Assembly (NCBI GenBank): GCA_016858145.1
Contig: JAEHOE010000055.1
Location: 310,001 to 374,000, forward strand
Origin: Edaphochlamys debaryana
Lineage: Eukaryota; Chlorophyta; Chlorophyceae; Chlamydomonadales
Reading direction: 5' to 3'
Length of the DNA: 64,000 nucleotides
Shown here: positions 1 to 9,900 of the stretch, in pieces
How positions within the stretch are numbered: position 1 is the first letter of the stretch
How the letters are laid out: each line of letters begins with the position of its first letter
The notes under the pieces: generated by a model
Databases searched by the model: none
What the model was told of the DNA's origin: nothing
Seen by the model: only the letters and a program-made list of their open reading frames with translations
Program-made: the position numbers and the translations under genes

Positions 1-3000
1 ACTCCCGAATCTTCCACTGGAGCTTCCCCGATCAGATTAGCGATGGTGACGTTCCTCAATGTCACGTAGGAGCAGTTGACGAATTGCAGTAGTGCCGCCA
101 CAGAGCTGAGCGGCAGGCCTGTAATTACGCTGTCCTCCAGCAGCAGGTGGGGTGCTCCGGCAAAGGTCAGGCCCCAATCGTCCGTGGGAGAGCCCTCTGC
201 TGTGGTGCTGTTGCTGCTGCTGGGCGGGCTAGGCGGTGGCAGCCGGCGGGTAGCTGCGGATAGACGCTGGCCGCGGGGAACCGGCTGCACTTGGAGACCT
301 GAGACGTTGAGACGGTCGGGACCTCCCGGCCTCCGCAAGGAAGCTAAGAGCACAGCTCCGAGCGACATGGTGACTGGCGGCAGTGTTGTGCCGTTTGCCG
401 GCTGCTGCTGCTCACACTGAACGCTGCTGGCGTCTGGGCTGATCAATACTCTGCAGCGGTGCGTGACGGCGGGAGGCGAGGGCCGCGGGGGACGTGGCGA
501 TTCCCAGAACGGAGGAGGCATCGGTGGCGAGGGCGGTAGGGGCGGTGACGGTGGAGCCGTCGGAGGTTGGGCAGGAAACTCCCAGGACGACGACGGAGGA
601 GGCCCATCGTGCGGCTCATCATCATTACTTGTTAAAGACGGTGGAGGGGGCCGCTCTTGGTCACTCGGTTCCGGGGAACCCAGTGGATCATCGAGTACCC
701 GTGCGGGGGTGGTCTCGATGGCACGCACAGCTGCGGCGCCTGCTGCAAAACGGCAGGTGATGGGAGAGAGGAGGACGGAACTTGAGTCGGCCGATACATA
801 TAGATAGAGAGGACGATCCATCCGCCTACTGCTGCCCTTCTTGTGGACTTGCTTCTCGCGTATGGTGGCTACTGAAATGTTTGCTAACCACTGAGCTGCA
901 GAGTGTTGAGACTGTGTGACAGCGGGGTTGAGCCAGTTGGGCTAGGGCACTGTGGGGTACTGCGGGGCGTGGTCGCTCTGGGGTGAGCTTTGGGGGAAGG
1001 GACAGGAGGCAGGATGGCTCTCGATCCCAAACATATCCACACCACAAGGCCGGTGCGTGACACCGGAGTGCCGTGATAACCACCGCTTGATGAATTTATC
1101 CAGCCACCAATACGTGTTTATCAAACAATCATCGTGCGTTTTGGACGGGGAAGCCAGTGCTTCCGCTTGATGACTCCTTCATTCCATCCCCCGTGGCTGC
1201 GTCGGGGGCTGGTGGGTCGATTGCGTCTCTTAGCCTCATGGAGTTGCCTCTATCTGGATGGGCCAATCCCATGCTTGGCATGTTGGTGGCGGGCGGGGGT
1301 ATCCCCCCAGGGCACGCCGGTCTTTCCCCGCCGGCAACCCAGGACGCGCAGCGGTGCGGCTCTGGCGGCGGCACAGCAGGCCCCGGAAGCTTCAGCGGCG
1401 GCTCTGGCGGCGGCACAGCAGGCCCCGGAAGCTTCAGCGGCGGCTCTGGCGGCGGCACAACCAGCAGGCCCCGGAAGCTTCAGCGGCGGCTCTGGCGGCG
1501 GCACAGCAGGCCCCGGAAGCTTCAGCGGCGGCTCTGGCGGCGGCACAGCAGGCCCCGGAAGCTTCAGCGGCAGCTCTGGCGGCGGTACAGCAGGCCCCGG
1601 AAGCTTCAGCGGCGGCTCTGGCGGCGTTGTCGGCCCCAGCGGCAGCCCCAACGCGCTGGACCCCACGGCGCAGCACACTGCCGTGCGTGAGGGCAGTCCA
1701 GACCGGGCACGTCACAATCGTCAGGTCCCGCCTCCTTCGGCCCGTTGGGCAGCCCTCTCAGCCACGAGGTCTCAGCCGCCCGCGGACGCGGCACTTGCCA
1801 GCCCGCCGCCTCCCGCCGTGCCGGCTGCACCGGTGGAAGGTGCCGCAGCGGCAGCCCAGGTACCAGCGGCGGCGTACCAAAACGTCAAGGCGGCGCCGTT
1901 GGGGCTTTCGCGGCTGTGCGGCTCTGGCGACGGCTCCGGCGGCGGCCCAGCAGGCCGTGGGAGCTCCGGCGGCGGCGCTGGCAGCGCTGGCGGCCCCAGC
2001 AGCAGCCCCAACGCGCTCGCCCCAGCATCAGCGGCGCGCCCGACCCCGCGGCCCAGGTGGCCGCCGCGTTCGACTCGCGTGAGGGCAATCCAGACCGGGC
2101 ACTCCACACTTGTTGACTTCCGCCTCCTTCGGCTCTGCAGCCAGCCCTCTCAGCCGCCCAACCCCGCGGCCCGGCCCCCCGCCGCCATAGCGTCCTCCAG
2201 ACTGTGCAGTTCACGTGCCCTACGCCCTGGGATTCTGGGCCCTACAGCCGGCGCCTGAGTCACGGGGGCAGTCGCTACATACGGCCGGAGCAGGGGCCGG
2301 GGCAGTGTTGCTATCTTAGTCGATAAGTCGATTCGGCGAGCCATGAAAGTCCCTGAAGGTTTCCTATTCTGGCCGTCACAACCTATGTTTGCCTGGACAA
2401 GACTAATATGCCTAGGGATTATAACAACACTGGGCCGGGGCAGGGGCACAGACGAGGGGAAGGGGCCGGGCCCGGGGCCGGGGTTGGGGGCCGCAACGTT
2501 TCGCACAGGCGGCGGGGTTTTGCTCGGCCTGCTGTGTCTACGCACGGTACTCCGCCCCGCTAACCATGGGGCGGTTGGGTCGTGTGCATTGTGTGTGGGG
2601 CAGGCGTCAGCGGTGGCGTGGGGCCGTCGAACGGAAGGGACCCGGTCTGGCGCCGAGCCTTCGCCGCAGTGCCTTGCCTCGCAGCACGCCTGTGCAGCCC
2701 TGCCCCCTCGGCCATGCTCGCCACTCCGACCCCTCGTCACTCACGTCCCAGTGCAACCGCCACACTATTCAAAACCCCCCTGGACCAAAAGGAGTTGCGG
2801 TCCTCCTTGACCCAAAGGCCAAACCGTGGCCTCAGGCGCGCCGCCATAACTGGGTAGGGGTTGCCGCTCTTTGCGCGTTGAAGGTGGACAGTAAGTCGAT
2901 GGCGGGCGTGGGCATACCCCCGGGGTAAGGCGGTCGTTACTCCCCGGTGTGACGACGGTGGTACCAAACCGAGGCTCCTAAGCACTGTAACACCTGAGCA

Positions 3001-3514
3001 GGGTCGTCACCCCGCCCCCCAGTGACCGCGATAGGGGAGGTATACCCCAACTTGGCTGCTATATGGCTAGCGCCTCCACGGTCCCCGCCGCACAGTTGCT
3101 CGTCACCCTGCCCGCCCACTGTACTGCTTAGCACACGGACTGTGGCAAGCCGGGCCCCCAGTTGACTAGATTGAAAGCGGCCCACAACCTTGCTACCTTG
3201 CTGAGCCCCTTTTAGCCCTGGGGCTACGCACGGAGCTGCTCAGACATAAAGGTAGGTCTGCTGCACGGCTGAAATGACACTGTGCGCTGACTGTGCTGAC
3301 GCGTGAGTGGCTATGGGTGGCTAGATAGGGGGGGGGGGCAGGAGCCGACCAGAAGGTGGCGGGGGAAGGGGGGAACCACGCGTGGCCGCCGGCAACTCCA
3401 CACAAGCGACCAGGTCACAGGGCAGAGGTTCTTACCTGAAAGGATGACTCCAAGGAGCAAAGTCGCGCAGCATGCTGTGAGCGCCACAGCCCCAAAGCGG
3501 CGATGACGAAGCAT
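1..3514 (-). CDS. Pmp-like beta-helix surface protein, 5' part (left paralogue, runs off the window)
   Basis: Exon 1 is 3514-3436: ATG, a 26-residue signal peptide starting MLRHRRFGAV and a strong donor G|GTAAGAA, phase 1. Exon 2 starts at 739 (or 742) after TTTTGCAG and stays open to base 1. Exon 2 encodes a Pro/Ser-rich hydroxyproline-type spacer, then the segment HRCRVLISP...GGPDRLNVSG...FAGAPHLLLEDSVITG...NCSYVTLRNVTIAN. The full-length plus-strand gene at 6997-19054 has the same order of elements. The signal peptide is identical to that gene's, but exon 2 has diverged widely. The exon 2 start has tandem CAGCAG acceptors, both of which keep the frame. The product is inferred to be a secreted or membrane-anchored right-handed beta-helix protein. 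Only the N-terminal ~270 residues are visible, so I cannot say whether the rest is intact. Confidence 0.75.
1357..1640. repeat. Minisatellite, ~42-bp unit, in intron 1 of the left Pmp-like gene
   Basis: About seven near-identical units built around GGCCCCGGAAGCTTCAGCGG followed by CTCTGGCGGCGGCACAGCA. The array sits at the same place in intron 1 as the 30-bp array at 8931-9422 in the right gene, and the two units are relatives that differ by an internal gap of about 12 bases. Because the unit length is a multiple of three, the array opens long reading frames on both strands, which I do not regard as genes. Confidence 0.85.
2303..2432. mobile_element. hAT-like MITE, 130 bp, in the left arm
   Basis: The element begins CAGTGTTGCTATCTTAGTC and ends ATTATAACAACACTG, giving 12-bp terminal inverted repeats with one mismatch. 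It is flanked by an exact 8-bp direct repeat, GGCCGGGG, at 2295-2302 and 2433-2440. An 8-bp target duplication and CAGTG ends fit the hAT superfamily. It is too short to encode a transposase, so it is non-autonomous. It lies in intron 1 of the left Pmp-like gene. Confidence 0.85.
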
Positions 3515-3520
3515 CCCCCG

Positions 3521-3567
3521 CTACGTGCGTATGTCGCCAGCACCAGCAGCAGTCATCTTAGCTGCAT
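3521..3567 (-). promoter_or_regulatory. Two overlapping upstream ORFs before the left Pmp-like start
   Basis: These mirror the uORFs at 6944-6990. The first ATG is at 3567 (5 codons), the second at 3556 (12 codons, stop at 3521-3523). Both lie immediately before the main ATG at 3514 and are preserved exactly in both arms. Confidence 0.4.
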
Positions 3568-4366
3568 TGTTGCGCTAAGGTCCAGGTACACACAGGTGAA
3601 GGCAGCAAGTCGGGTGGTTCAGCATGCGTACGCAGCAGCCAGCAGAGTTTCTAGCCAGCAACGCAGCGTGTATATCGTGTGTATCAAGCAGAACTTATGT
3701 AAGCTTTCAGGTCGACCCGCTTTGCCTGAATGTCGAGACAAGGTTTGTGGGCATTGGCCCTGAGCACGCAGGAGTAACTCGTGCTCGCGTGCATACACCG
3801 CCAACAGCCTCAAGTAATCTGGCAATTGTCCATGTACTCGCTGGGGGAGGCCGTCGTCAGGTGCCAAAGTGTGAGAAGTGTTCGGGTGCTTCGACACGAT
3901 GTTGCCGAAGGCGCCATCCCTTGGTACCCTCAGGCTCCCTTGGTGAGCTCCCTTGGTAACCTTAGGCTCTGAGCATAGCCGATCCTGCAGTCTGGACCGC
4001 GCCAGCAGTATCCACACCATGCCAGGTCGGCGCAGAGAGGATGGCCGCCGGCGCTGCCATCCCCCAAGCTCCTGGGCCTCCCGAGGCCCAAGGCCTGGCA
4101 TGCAGAACGAAGGCGCCGCCGCCGATACTGCTTCATGCTCCCACGGCCGGTCCCCCCCAAGGCGCCACCGTCGCTGCCCCCCGTACTTACGTGGCTGACG
4201 CGCAGGCCACAGGCGACGGCGTCGAGCCGCTCCCTCCCTCCCTCCCTCGAGCCGCTCCCTGCACAGGCGACATGGTGACTCAGGTGAGTCACCTATTCAC
4301 TTTGAAGCGGCCGGCCGCGGCCGGCCCCGGCCCACCGCAAAACCCACATCCCCACGCTCTTCCTAG

Positions 4367-4800
4367 CAGTGTTGCTATCTTCCGTGGCGAGGGTTTCGAA
4401 AATCCCAGATCTTTTCCGGTCGGCTGGGCCAAAGTGTTCGTTGGCGGACAGATCTTTTTGCACCCGTATGGGTCAAAGGCGGCACGTGCAGGACCCCGTT
4501 GAGGTGGCGTTCGTGGCTGTTGCGGACGCCTGTCCCGCCCAGACCCCCATGCGCCCGTCACACCCCTGCATTTGGCGGCCAGCGCATTGTGGCACCTTGT
4601 GGCATGCAGTCTTTCACTGAACCCTCAGCAGTCCCCAAGGACGCCCGCCCCCCCAGGCTGGCCCTAGACCCAGATCTTTTGGGCGGCAAGGCGCCCAAGA
4701 GTTCTTTTGCGGACAGAATTTTTTCGTGGAATCCAGGGAAATTGTTGAGTGTTGAGCAACGTAAACTTTTTCGTGAAATCTAAACAAGATAGCAACACTG
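4367..4800. mobile_element. hAT-like MITE, 434 bp, in the divergent promoter
   Basis: The ends are CAGTGTTGCTATCTT and AAGATAGCAACACTG, a perfect 15-bp terminal inverted repeat. Flanks are an exact 8-bp target duplication, CTTCCTAG, at 4359-4366 and 4801-4808. The first 15 bases are identical to those of the 130-bp element at 2303, so both belong to one family mobilised by the same transposase. The interior has no transposase coding sequence. The perfect duplication suggests a fairly recent insertion, after the inverted duplication formed. Confidence 0.9.
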
Positions 4801-4929
4801 CTTCCTAGCCCAGCAATAAGGGGACACGGTGGCAAGCCTGGGACCAACCATGCGCCCTCACACCCTTCACAACCCGGAGCTAGCTACAGCCGTCGGGGGC
4901 CTGCCCCATTGGGGGCGTGGCACGCACAA

Positions 4930-5575
4930 GACACGCACGCAGAGACACACACCAGGGGGGGGAAGGGACAAAAGTTTCTGGCACCCCATGCCGCAAAAGT
5001 TTCTGGCCCCCCTGACCCACCCACCCACCCATGCCGTACGGCGTACGGCAGCACTGCACATGCGAGAAACGTACGGCAACCTCTTTCATTTCTGCATCTT
5101 CGCACTGCACTTCACGTGTGCTAATGCGTTGCAAGCCGTCTTGGGGCGAAGGCCAGACTTGGCGTCTGTCCATTGACCATGGACGCGTCCATCGACACAC
5201 AAAGAGGTTCCTGCCGAACCTACCACCGTAGCGCATAGTGCTTCTGACCGCTTGTGTGACAAAGTGGCTGTGTGTCACACAAGAGGAGGCGGTGGGGATG
5301 GTCCCCCACGTGTTCTGCAACGCTGGCATGCCGACATGTCGGGTCATGCCCGGCCTGGACCCACCTCCCGACCGCTGAACGTGGTGCTCAGGCATACCCA
5401 GAGTTCAGACCTTGTCGATCGATCGGCCCCCCTTGACGAAAGTTCCCGGACCCCCCGACCCACCCACCCACCCTGAACTTTGAGGGCCTGGATCTTTGCA
5501 ATAACAACCTCGATTTTAATTCTAAAAGCGGATTTAGGCTCCTGTGGCCAAGCTCTTTCCAAAGGAAGCACGGGG
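4930..5575 (+). repeat. Dispersed repeat related to 20665-21235
   Basis: The stretch carries repeated phrases such as CCCACCCACCC followed by GAACTTTG. It ends with a segment around CTAAAAGCGGATTTAGG that resembles 21180-21200 (CTGAAAGCGGATTTGGG), followed by AGCTCT. Similarity is patchy by eye. No clear termini or target duplication were found, so the element class is unknown. Confidence 0.4.
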
Positions 5576-6943
5576 TACTTCTACATCATTCCTACCCCCC
5601 CCCCCTGCACACACCGCGCGCCGCTCGCACTCGCACCCCCAGCAAGCCCTCCACCAAGAAAGCTTCTCACGCTTGAAGTATATGGCCTCCTAGGCAGGCG
5701 AGAGCTCCTAGCCCGGGGACTAATAATGGCGCTGAGGCCAGACCTCCCGGTACTCACCAAAACAAAGATGGCCGGCATCCGTAAACAGGGAAACCCAAGT
5801 AAGCCATCAAGGAAGCCCTCTCCACCAAGGGTTCCAGATACTCAAGTACAACGCCCCTCAACCTGAGGGAGAGGTCACAGGGGGAGAGGGAGCACACATG
5901 CACGCGTGGGGAGGACAGTACGCAGATGGTGCGCAAGGCCGGTGTTTGGGTGGGCATCGGGCCCAGCCTCGGAGGGGCCAATTATTGGTTGCTGCGGTCC
6001 CCATACACTCCCTGCCTGGCCACCGGGTGTTTGCCACATCCGCATTGACCAGCCCCCACCCACGCTGCGTGTAACCCGCCGCCGTCCCCTCCGCGACCCT
6101 GCTGCCCCCCTCCGGACCCGCCCTTCGCCCCCCGAAGTTCCCCTGCCCTCAGCATCCGGAAGCCCCCCTGATGCCCTGAAGCACGAAATGGACATCGAAC
6201 CCCCCCCCACACACACGCTTATAGCCCAGATGCGCCGCCAGCCCAAGCTCCCGACCCACCCGCCGCAGCAGCCGACGCCCCGCCCGCCGCCATTCTCAGC
6301 GCTGTTAAAGGTATCCATGCCAAGAGATCACGCGCACCGTCCAGGAGCTGCGCAAGGGAGAGCGCCAGCAAGGGAGCTCCCTCTGGCATGTACTATACGG
6401 CCCCCCTCAGGACCCGCCCTCCGCACCCGGAAGCCCCCCCTACAGCACTAGATGGACATCGACACCCCCTCTGGTCGTCTGGTATGGTGTGGATACTGCT
6501 GGCGCGGTCCAGACTGCAGGATCAGCTATGCTCAGAGCCTAAGGATACCAAGGAAGCTCACCAAGGGAGCCTGAGGGTACCAAGGGATGGCGCCTTCGGC
6601 AACATCGTGTCGAAGCACCCGAACACTTCTCACACTTTGGCACCTGACGACGGCCTCCCCCAGCGAGTATATGGACAATTGCCAGATTACTTGAGGCTGT
6701 TGGCGGTGTATGCACGCGAGCACGAGTTACTCCTGCGTGCTCAGGGCCAATGCCCACAAACCTTGTCTCGACATTCAGGCAAAGCGGGCCGACCTGCCAC
6801 CTGAAAGCTTACATAAGCTCTGCTTGATACACACGATATACACGCTGCGTTGCTGGCTAGAAACTCTGCTAGCTGCTGCGTACACATGCTGAACCACCCG
6901 ACTTGCTGCCTTCACCTGTGTGTACCTGGACCTTAGCGCAACA

Positions 6944-6990
6944 ATGCAGCTAAGATGACTGCTGCTGGTGCTGGCGACATACGCACGTAG
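6944..6990 (+). promoter_or_regulatory. Two overlapping upstream ORFs before the right Pmp-like start
   Basis: ATG at 6944 gives a 5-codon ORF ending TGA at 6958. ATG at 6955 gives a 12-codon ORF (MTAAGAGDIRT) ending TAG at 6990, six bases before the main ATG at 6997. If the transcript starts upstream of 6944, ribosomes would meet these first. Confidence 0.4.
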
Positions 6991-6996
6991 CGGGGG

Positions 6997-9900
6997 ATGC
7001 TTCGTCATCGCCGCTTTGGGGCTGTGGCGCTCACAGCATGCTGCGCGACGTTGCTCCTTGGAGTCATCCTTTCTGGTAAGAACCTCTGCCCTGTGACCTG
7101 GTCGCTTGTGTGGAGTTGCCGGCGGCCACGCGTGGTTCCCCACTTCCCCCGCCACCTTCTGGTCGGCTCCTGCCCCCCCCCCCCCCCTATCTAGCCACCC
7201 ATAGCCACTCACGCGTCAGCACAGTCAGCGCACAGTGTCATTTCAGCCGTGCAGCAGACCTACCTTTATGTCTGAGCAGCTCCGTGCGTAGCCCCAGGGC
7301 TAAAAGGGGCTCAGCAAGGTAGCAAGGTTGTGGGCCGCTTTCAATCTAGTCAACTGGGTGCCCGGCTTGCCACAGTCCGTGTGTTAAGCAGTACAGTGGG
7401 CGGGCAGGGTGACGAGCAACTGTGCGGCGGGGACCGTGGAGGCGCTAGCCATATAGCAGCCAAGTTGGGGTATACCTCCCCTATCGCGGTCACTGGGGGG
7501 CGGGGTGACGACCCTGCTCAGGTGTTACAGTGCTTAGGAGCCTCGGTTTGGTACCACCGTCGTCACACCGGGGAGTAACGACCGCCTTACCCCGGGGGTA
7601 TGCCCACGCCCGCCATCGACTTACTATCCACCTTCAACGCACAAAGAGCGGCAACCCCTATCTACCCAGTTATGGCGGCGCGCCTGAGGCCACGGTTTGG
7701 CCTTTGGGTCAAGGAGGACCGCAACTCCTTTTGGTCCAGGGGGGTTTTGAATGGTGTGGCGGTTGCACTGGGACGTGCGTGACGAGGGGTCGGAGTGGCG
7801 AGCATGGCCGAGGGGGCAGGGCTGCACAGGCGTGCTGCGAGGCAAGCAAGGCACTGCGGCGAAGGATCGGCGCCAGACCGGGTCCCTTCCGTTAGAAGGC
7901 CCCACGCCACCGCTGACGCCTGCCCCACACACAATGCATACGACCCAACCGCCCCATGGTTAGCGGGGCGGAGTACCGTGCGTAGACACAGCAGGCCGAG
8001 CAAAACCCCGCGACGGGCGTCGGCGCCGCCTGTGCGAAACGTTGCGGCCCCCAACCCCGGCCCCGGGCCCGGCCCCTTCCCCTCGTCTGTGCCCCTGCCC
8101 CGGCCCAGTGTTGCTATTATTCCTAGGCATATTAGTCTTGTCCAGGCAAACATAGGTTCTGACGGCCAGAATAGGAAACCTTCAGGGACTTTCACGGCTC
8201 GCCGAAACGACTTATCGACTAAGATAGCAACACTGCCCCAGCCCCTGCTCCGGCCGTATGTAGCGACTGCCCCCGTGACTCAGGCGCCGGCTGTAGGGCC
8301 CAGAATCCCAGGGCGTAGGGCACGTGAACTGCACAGTCTGGATGACGCTATGGCGGCGGGGGGCCGGGCCGCGGGGTTGGGCGGCTGAGAGGGCTGGCTG
8401 CAGAGCCGAAGGAGGCGGAAGTCAACAAGAGTGGAGTGCCCGGTCTGGATTGCCCTCACGCGAGTCGAACGCGGCGGCCACCTGGGCCGCGGGGTCGGGC
8501 GCGCCGCTGATGCTGGGGCGAGCGCGTTGGGGCTGCTGCTGGGGCCGCCAGCGCTGCCAGCGCCGCCGCCGGAGCTCCCAGGGCCTGCTGGGCCGCCACC
8601 GGAGCCAGAGCCGCACCGCCGCGAAAGCCCCAACGGCGCCGCCTTGACGTTTTGGGTCCGCCGCCGCTGGTACCTGGGCTGCCGCTGCGGCACCTTCCAC
8701 CGGTGCAGCCGGCACGGCGGGAGGCGGCGGGCTGCCAAGTGCCGCGTCCGCGGGCGGCCGAGGCCTCGTGGCTGAGAGGCCTGCCCAACGGGCCGAAGGA
8801 GGCGGGAGCTTACGATTGTGAAGTGCCCGGTCTGGATTGCCCTTGCGAGAACTGAAGGCGGCGTTGGGCTGGGCCGCGGGGTCTTGCGCGCCGGGGCTGC
8901 CGCTGGGGCCGAAAGCGCCGCCGTCGGAGCTCCCAGGGCCTGCTGAGCCGCCGCCGGAGCTCCCAGGGCCTGCTGGGCCGCCGCCGGAGCTCCAAGGGCC
9001 TGCTGAGCCGCCGCCGGAGCTCCAAGGGCCTGCTGAGCCGCTGCCGGAGCTCCCAGGGCCTGCTGAGCCGCTGCCGGAGCTCCCAGGGCCTGCTGGGCCG
9101 CCGCCGGAGCTCCAAGGGCCTGCTGAGCCGCCGCCGGAGCTCCAAGGGCCTGCTGAGCCGCTGCCGGAGCTCCCAGGGCCTGCTGAGCCGCTGCCGGAGC
9201 TCCCAGGGCCTGCTGGGCCGCCGCCGGAGCTCCAAGGGCCTGCTGAGCCGCCGCCGGAGCTCCAAGGGCCTGCTGGGCCGCCGCCGGAGCTCCAAGGGCC
9301 TGCTGAGCCGCTGCCGGAGATCCCAGGGCCTGCTGAGCCGCCGCCGGAGCTCCAAGGGCCTGCTGAGCCACCGCCGGAGCTCCAAGGGCCTGCTGAGCCG
9401 CCGCCGGAGCTCCAAGGGCCTGTGCCCCGCAATCGGCATCGTAGTGCTGGGTCCCCGCTCCTTCCCTCCCCCCCGGCCCCGGCCCCGGCCCCTGCCCCTG
9501 GCGACGCTGCGGGCGACGCTGCCAGCCGCTATCAAACCCGCTCTGAAACAATCCAGGAACCTCCCGGGCCCATGAAACAAAACAAGCATGGTGTGAGAAC
9601 ACCTTTTTTGTGCAGTATTGGCAGCACAACGGCCCCGTTGCGCCATCTCTGTTCCTGGTGTGAGCGCCAGTGCTGCATTAGCTGCATTCGTTCCCGTGCA
9701 ACCGGGCTCTGCACTTGGATAGGCGTTTTGGCAACTCTCTTTCACGCATCACAAAGGATTCTATTCTGGAGACCTCGGTGTTGTGCTCATGTACGGAAGG
9801 TTTGGGACCCTGCTGGCCCCTTCCAGTTAGCGGCGGGGACAGTTTACGGCAAGTGCTACCTGGCCGTAGGGATTCATGTGACGCGGAACGCGTTCCAACA

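Larger units (their letters stand above)
1641..4023. repeat. Left arm of a large inverted repeat (promoter, signal-peptide exon, part of intron 1)
   Basis: Read on the minus strand this segment matches 6482-8930 almost base for base, including the MITE at 2303-2432, the signal-peptide exon, its donor and ~500 bp upstream of the start codon. The inner border is sharp: homology stops at about 4023 and about 6482, leaving a 2.46-kb unique spacer. The outer border lies in the minisatellites, beyond which intron 1 of the two genes is unrelated. Left and right positions sum to about 10511 around exon 1, as expected of an inverted duplication. Confidence 0.85.
3515..6996. promoter_or_regulatory. Shared divergent intergenic region between the two Pmp-like genes
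   Basis: The region lies between two start codons pointing away from each other. The outer ~500 bp on each side (3515-4023 and 6482-6996) are near-identical inverted copies, so both genes must have the same proximal promoter and 5' UTR. The middle is single copy and contains a 434-bp MITE (4367-4800) and a stretch (about 4930-5575) resembling 20665-21235. No convincing coding sequence was found in the spacer, and no TATA box could be assigned with confidence. Confidence 0.6.
6482..8930. repeat. Right arm of the large inverted repeat
   Basis: This is the inverted partner of 1641-4023. It holds the 5' flank, exon 1 (6997-7075) and the first part of intron 1 of the right Pmp-like gene, plus a copy of the MITE. 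Differences from the left arm are scattered single bases and small indels. Examples are an extra GGCAG near 6795 and an extra nine or so bases near 8010. Confidence 0.85.

Noticed and set aside
1134..2258. Long plus-strand open frame (374 codons) and the similar minus-strand one at 8280-9629 (449 codons)
   Set aside because: They run through the minisatellites and the arms within intron 1 of the Pmp-like genes. Units divisible by three keep several frames open at once, and the frames are not conserved as protein between the arms.
2343..2810. Open frame beginning MKVPEGFLFW, present in both arms
   Set aside because: It begins inside the MITE, runs into Pro/Gly-rich intron sequence, and its frame is not conserved at the end.
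1641..8930. A single large transposon with multi-kilobase terminal inverted repeats
   Set aside because: The arms contain a promoter, a signal-peptide exon and splice sites in phase with flanking gene exons, and no target duplication or transposase was seen. A duplicated gene pair explains it better.
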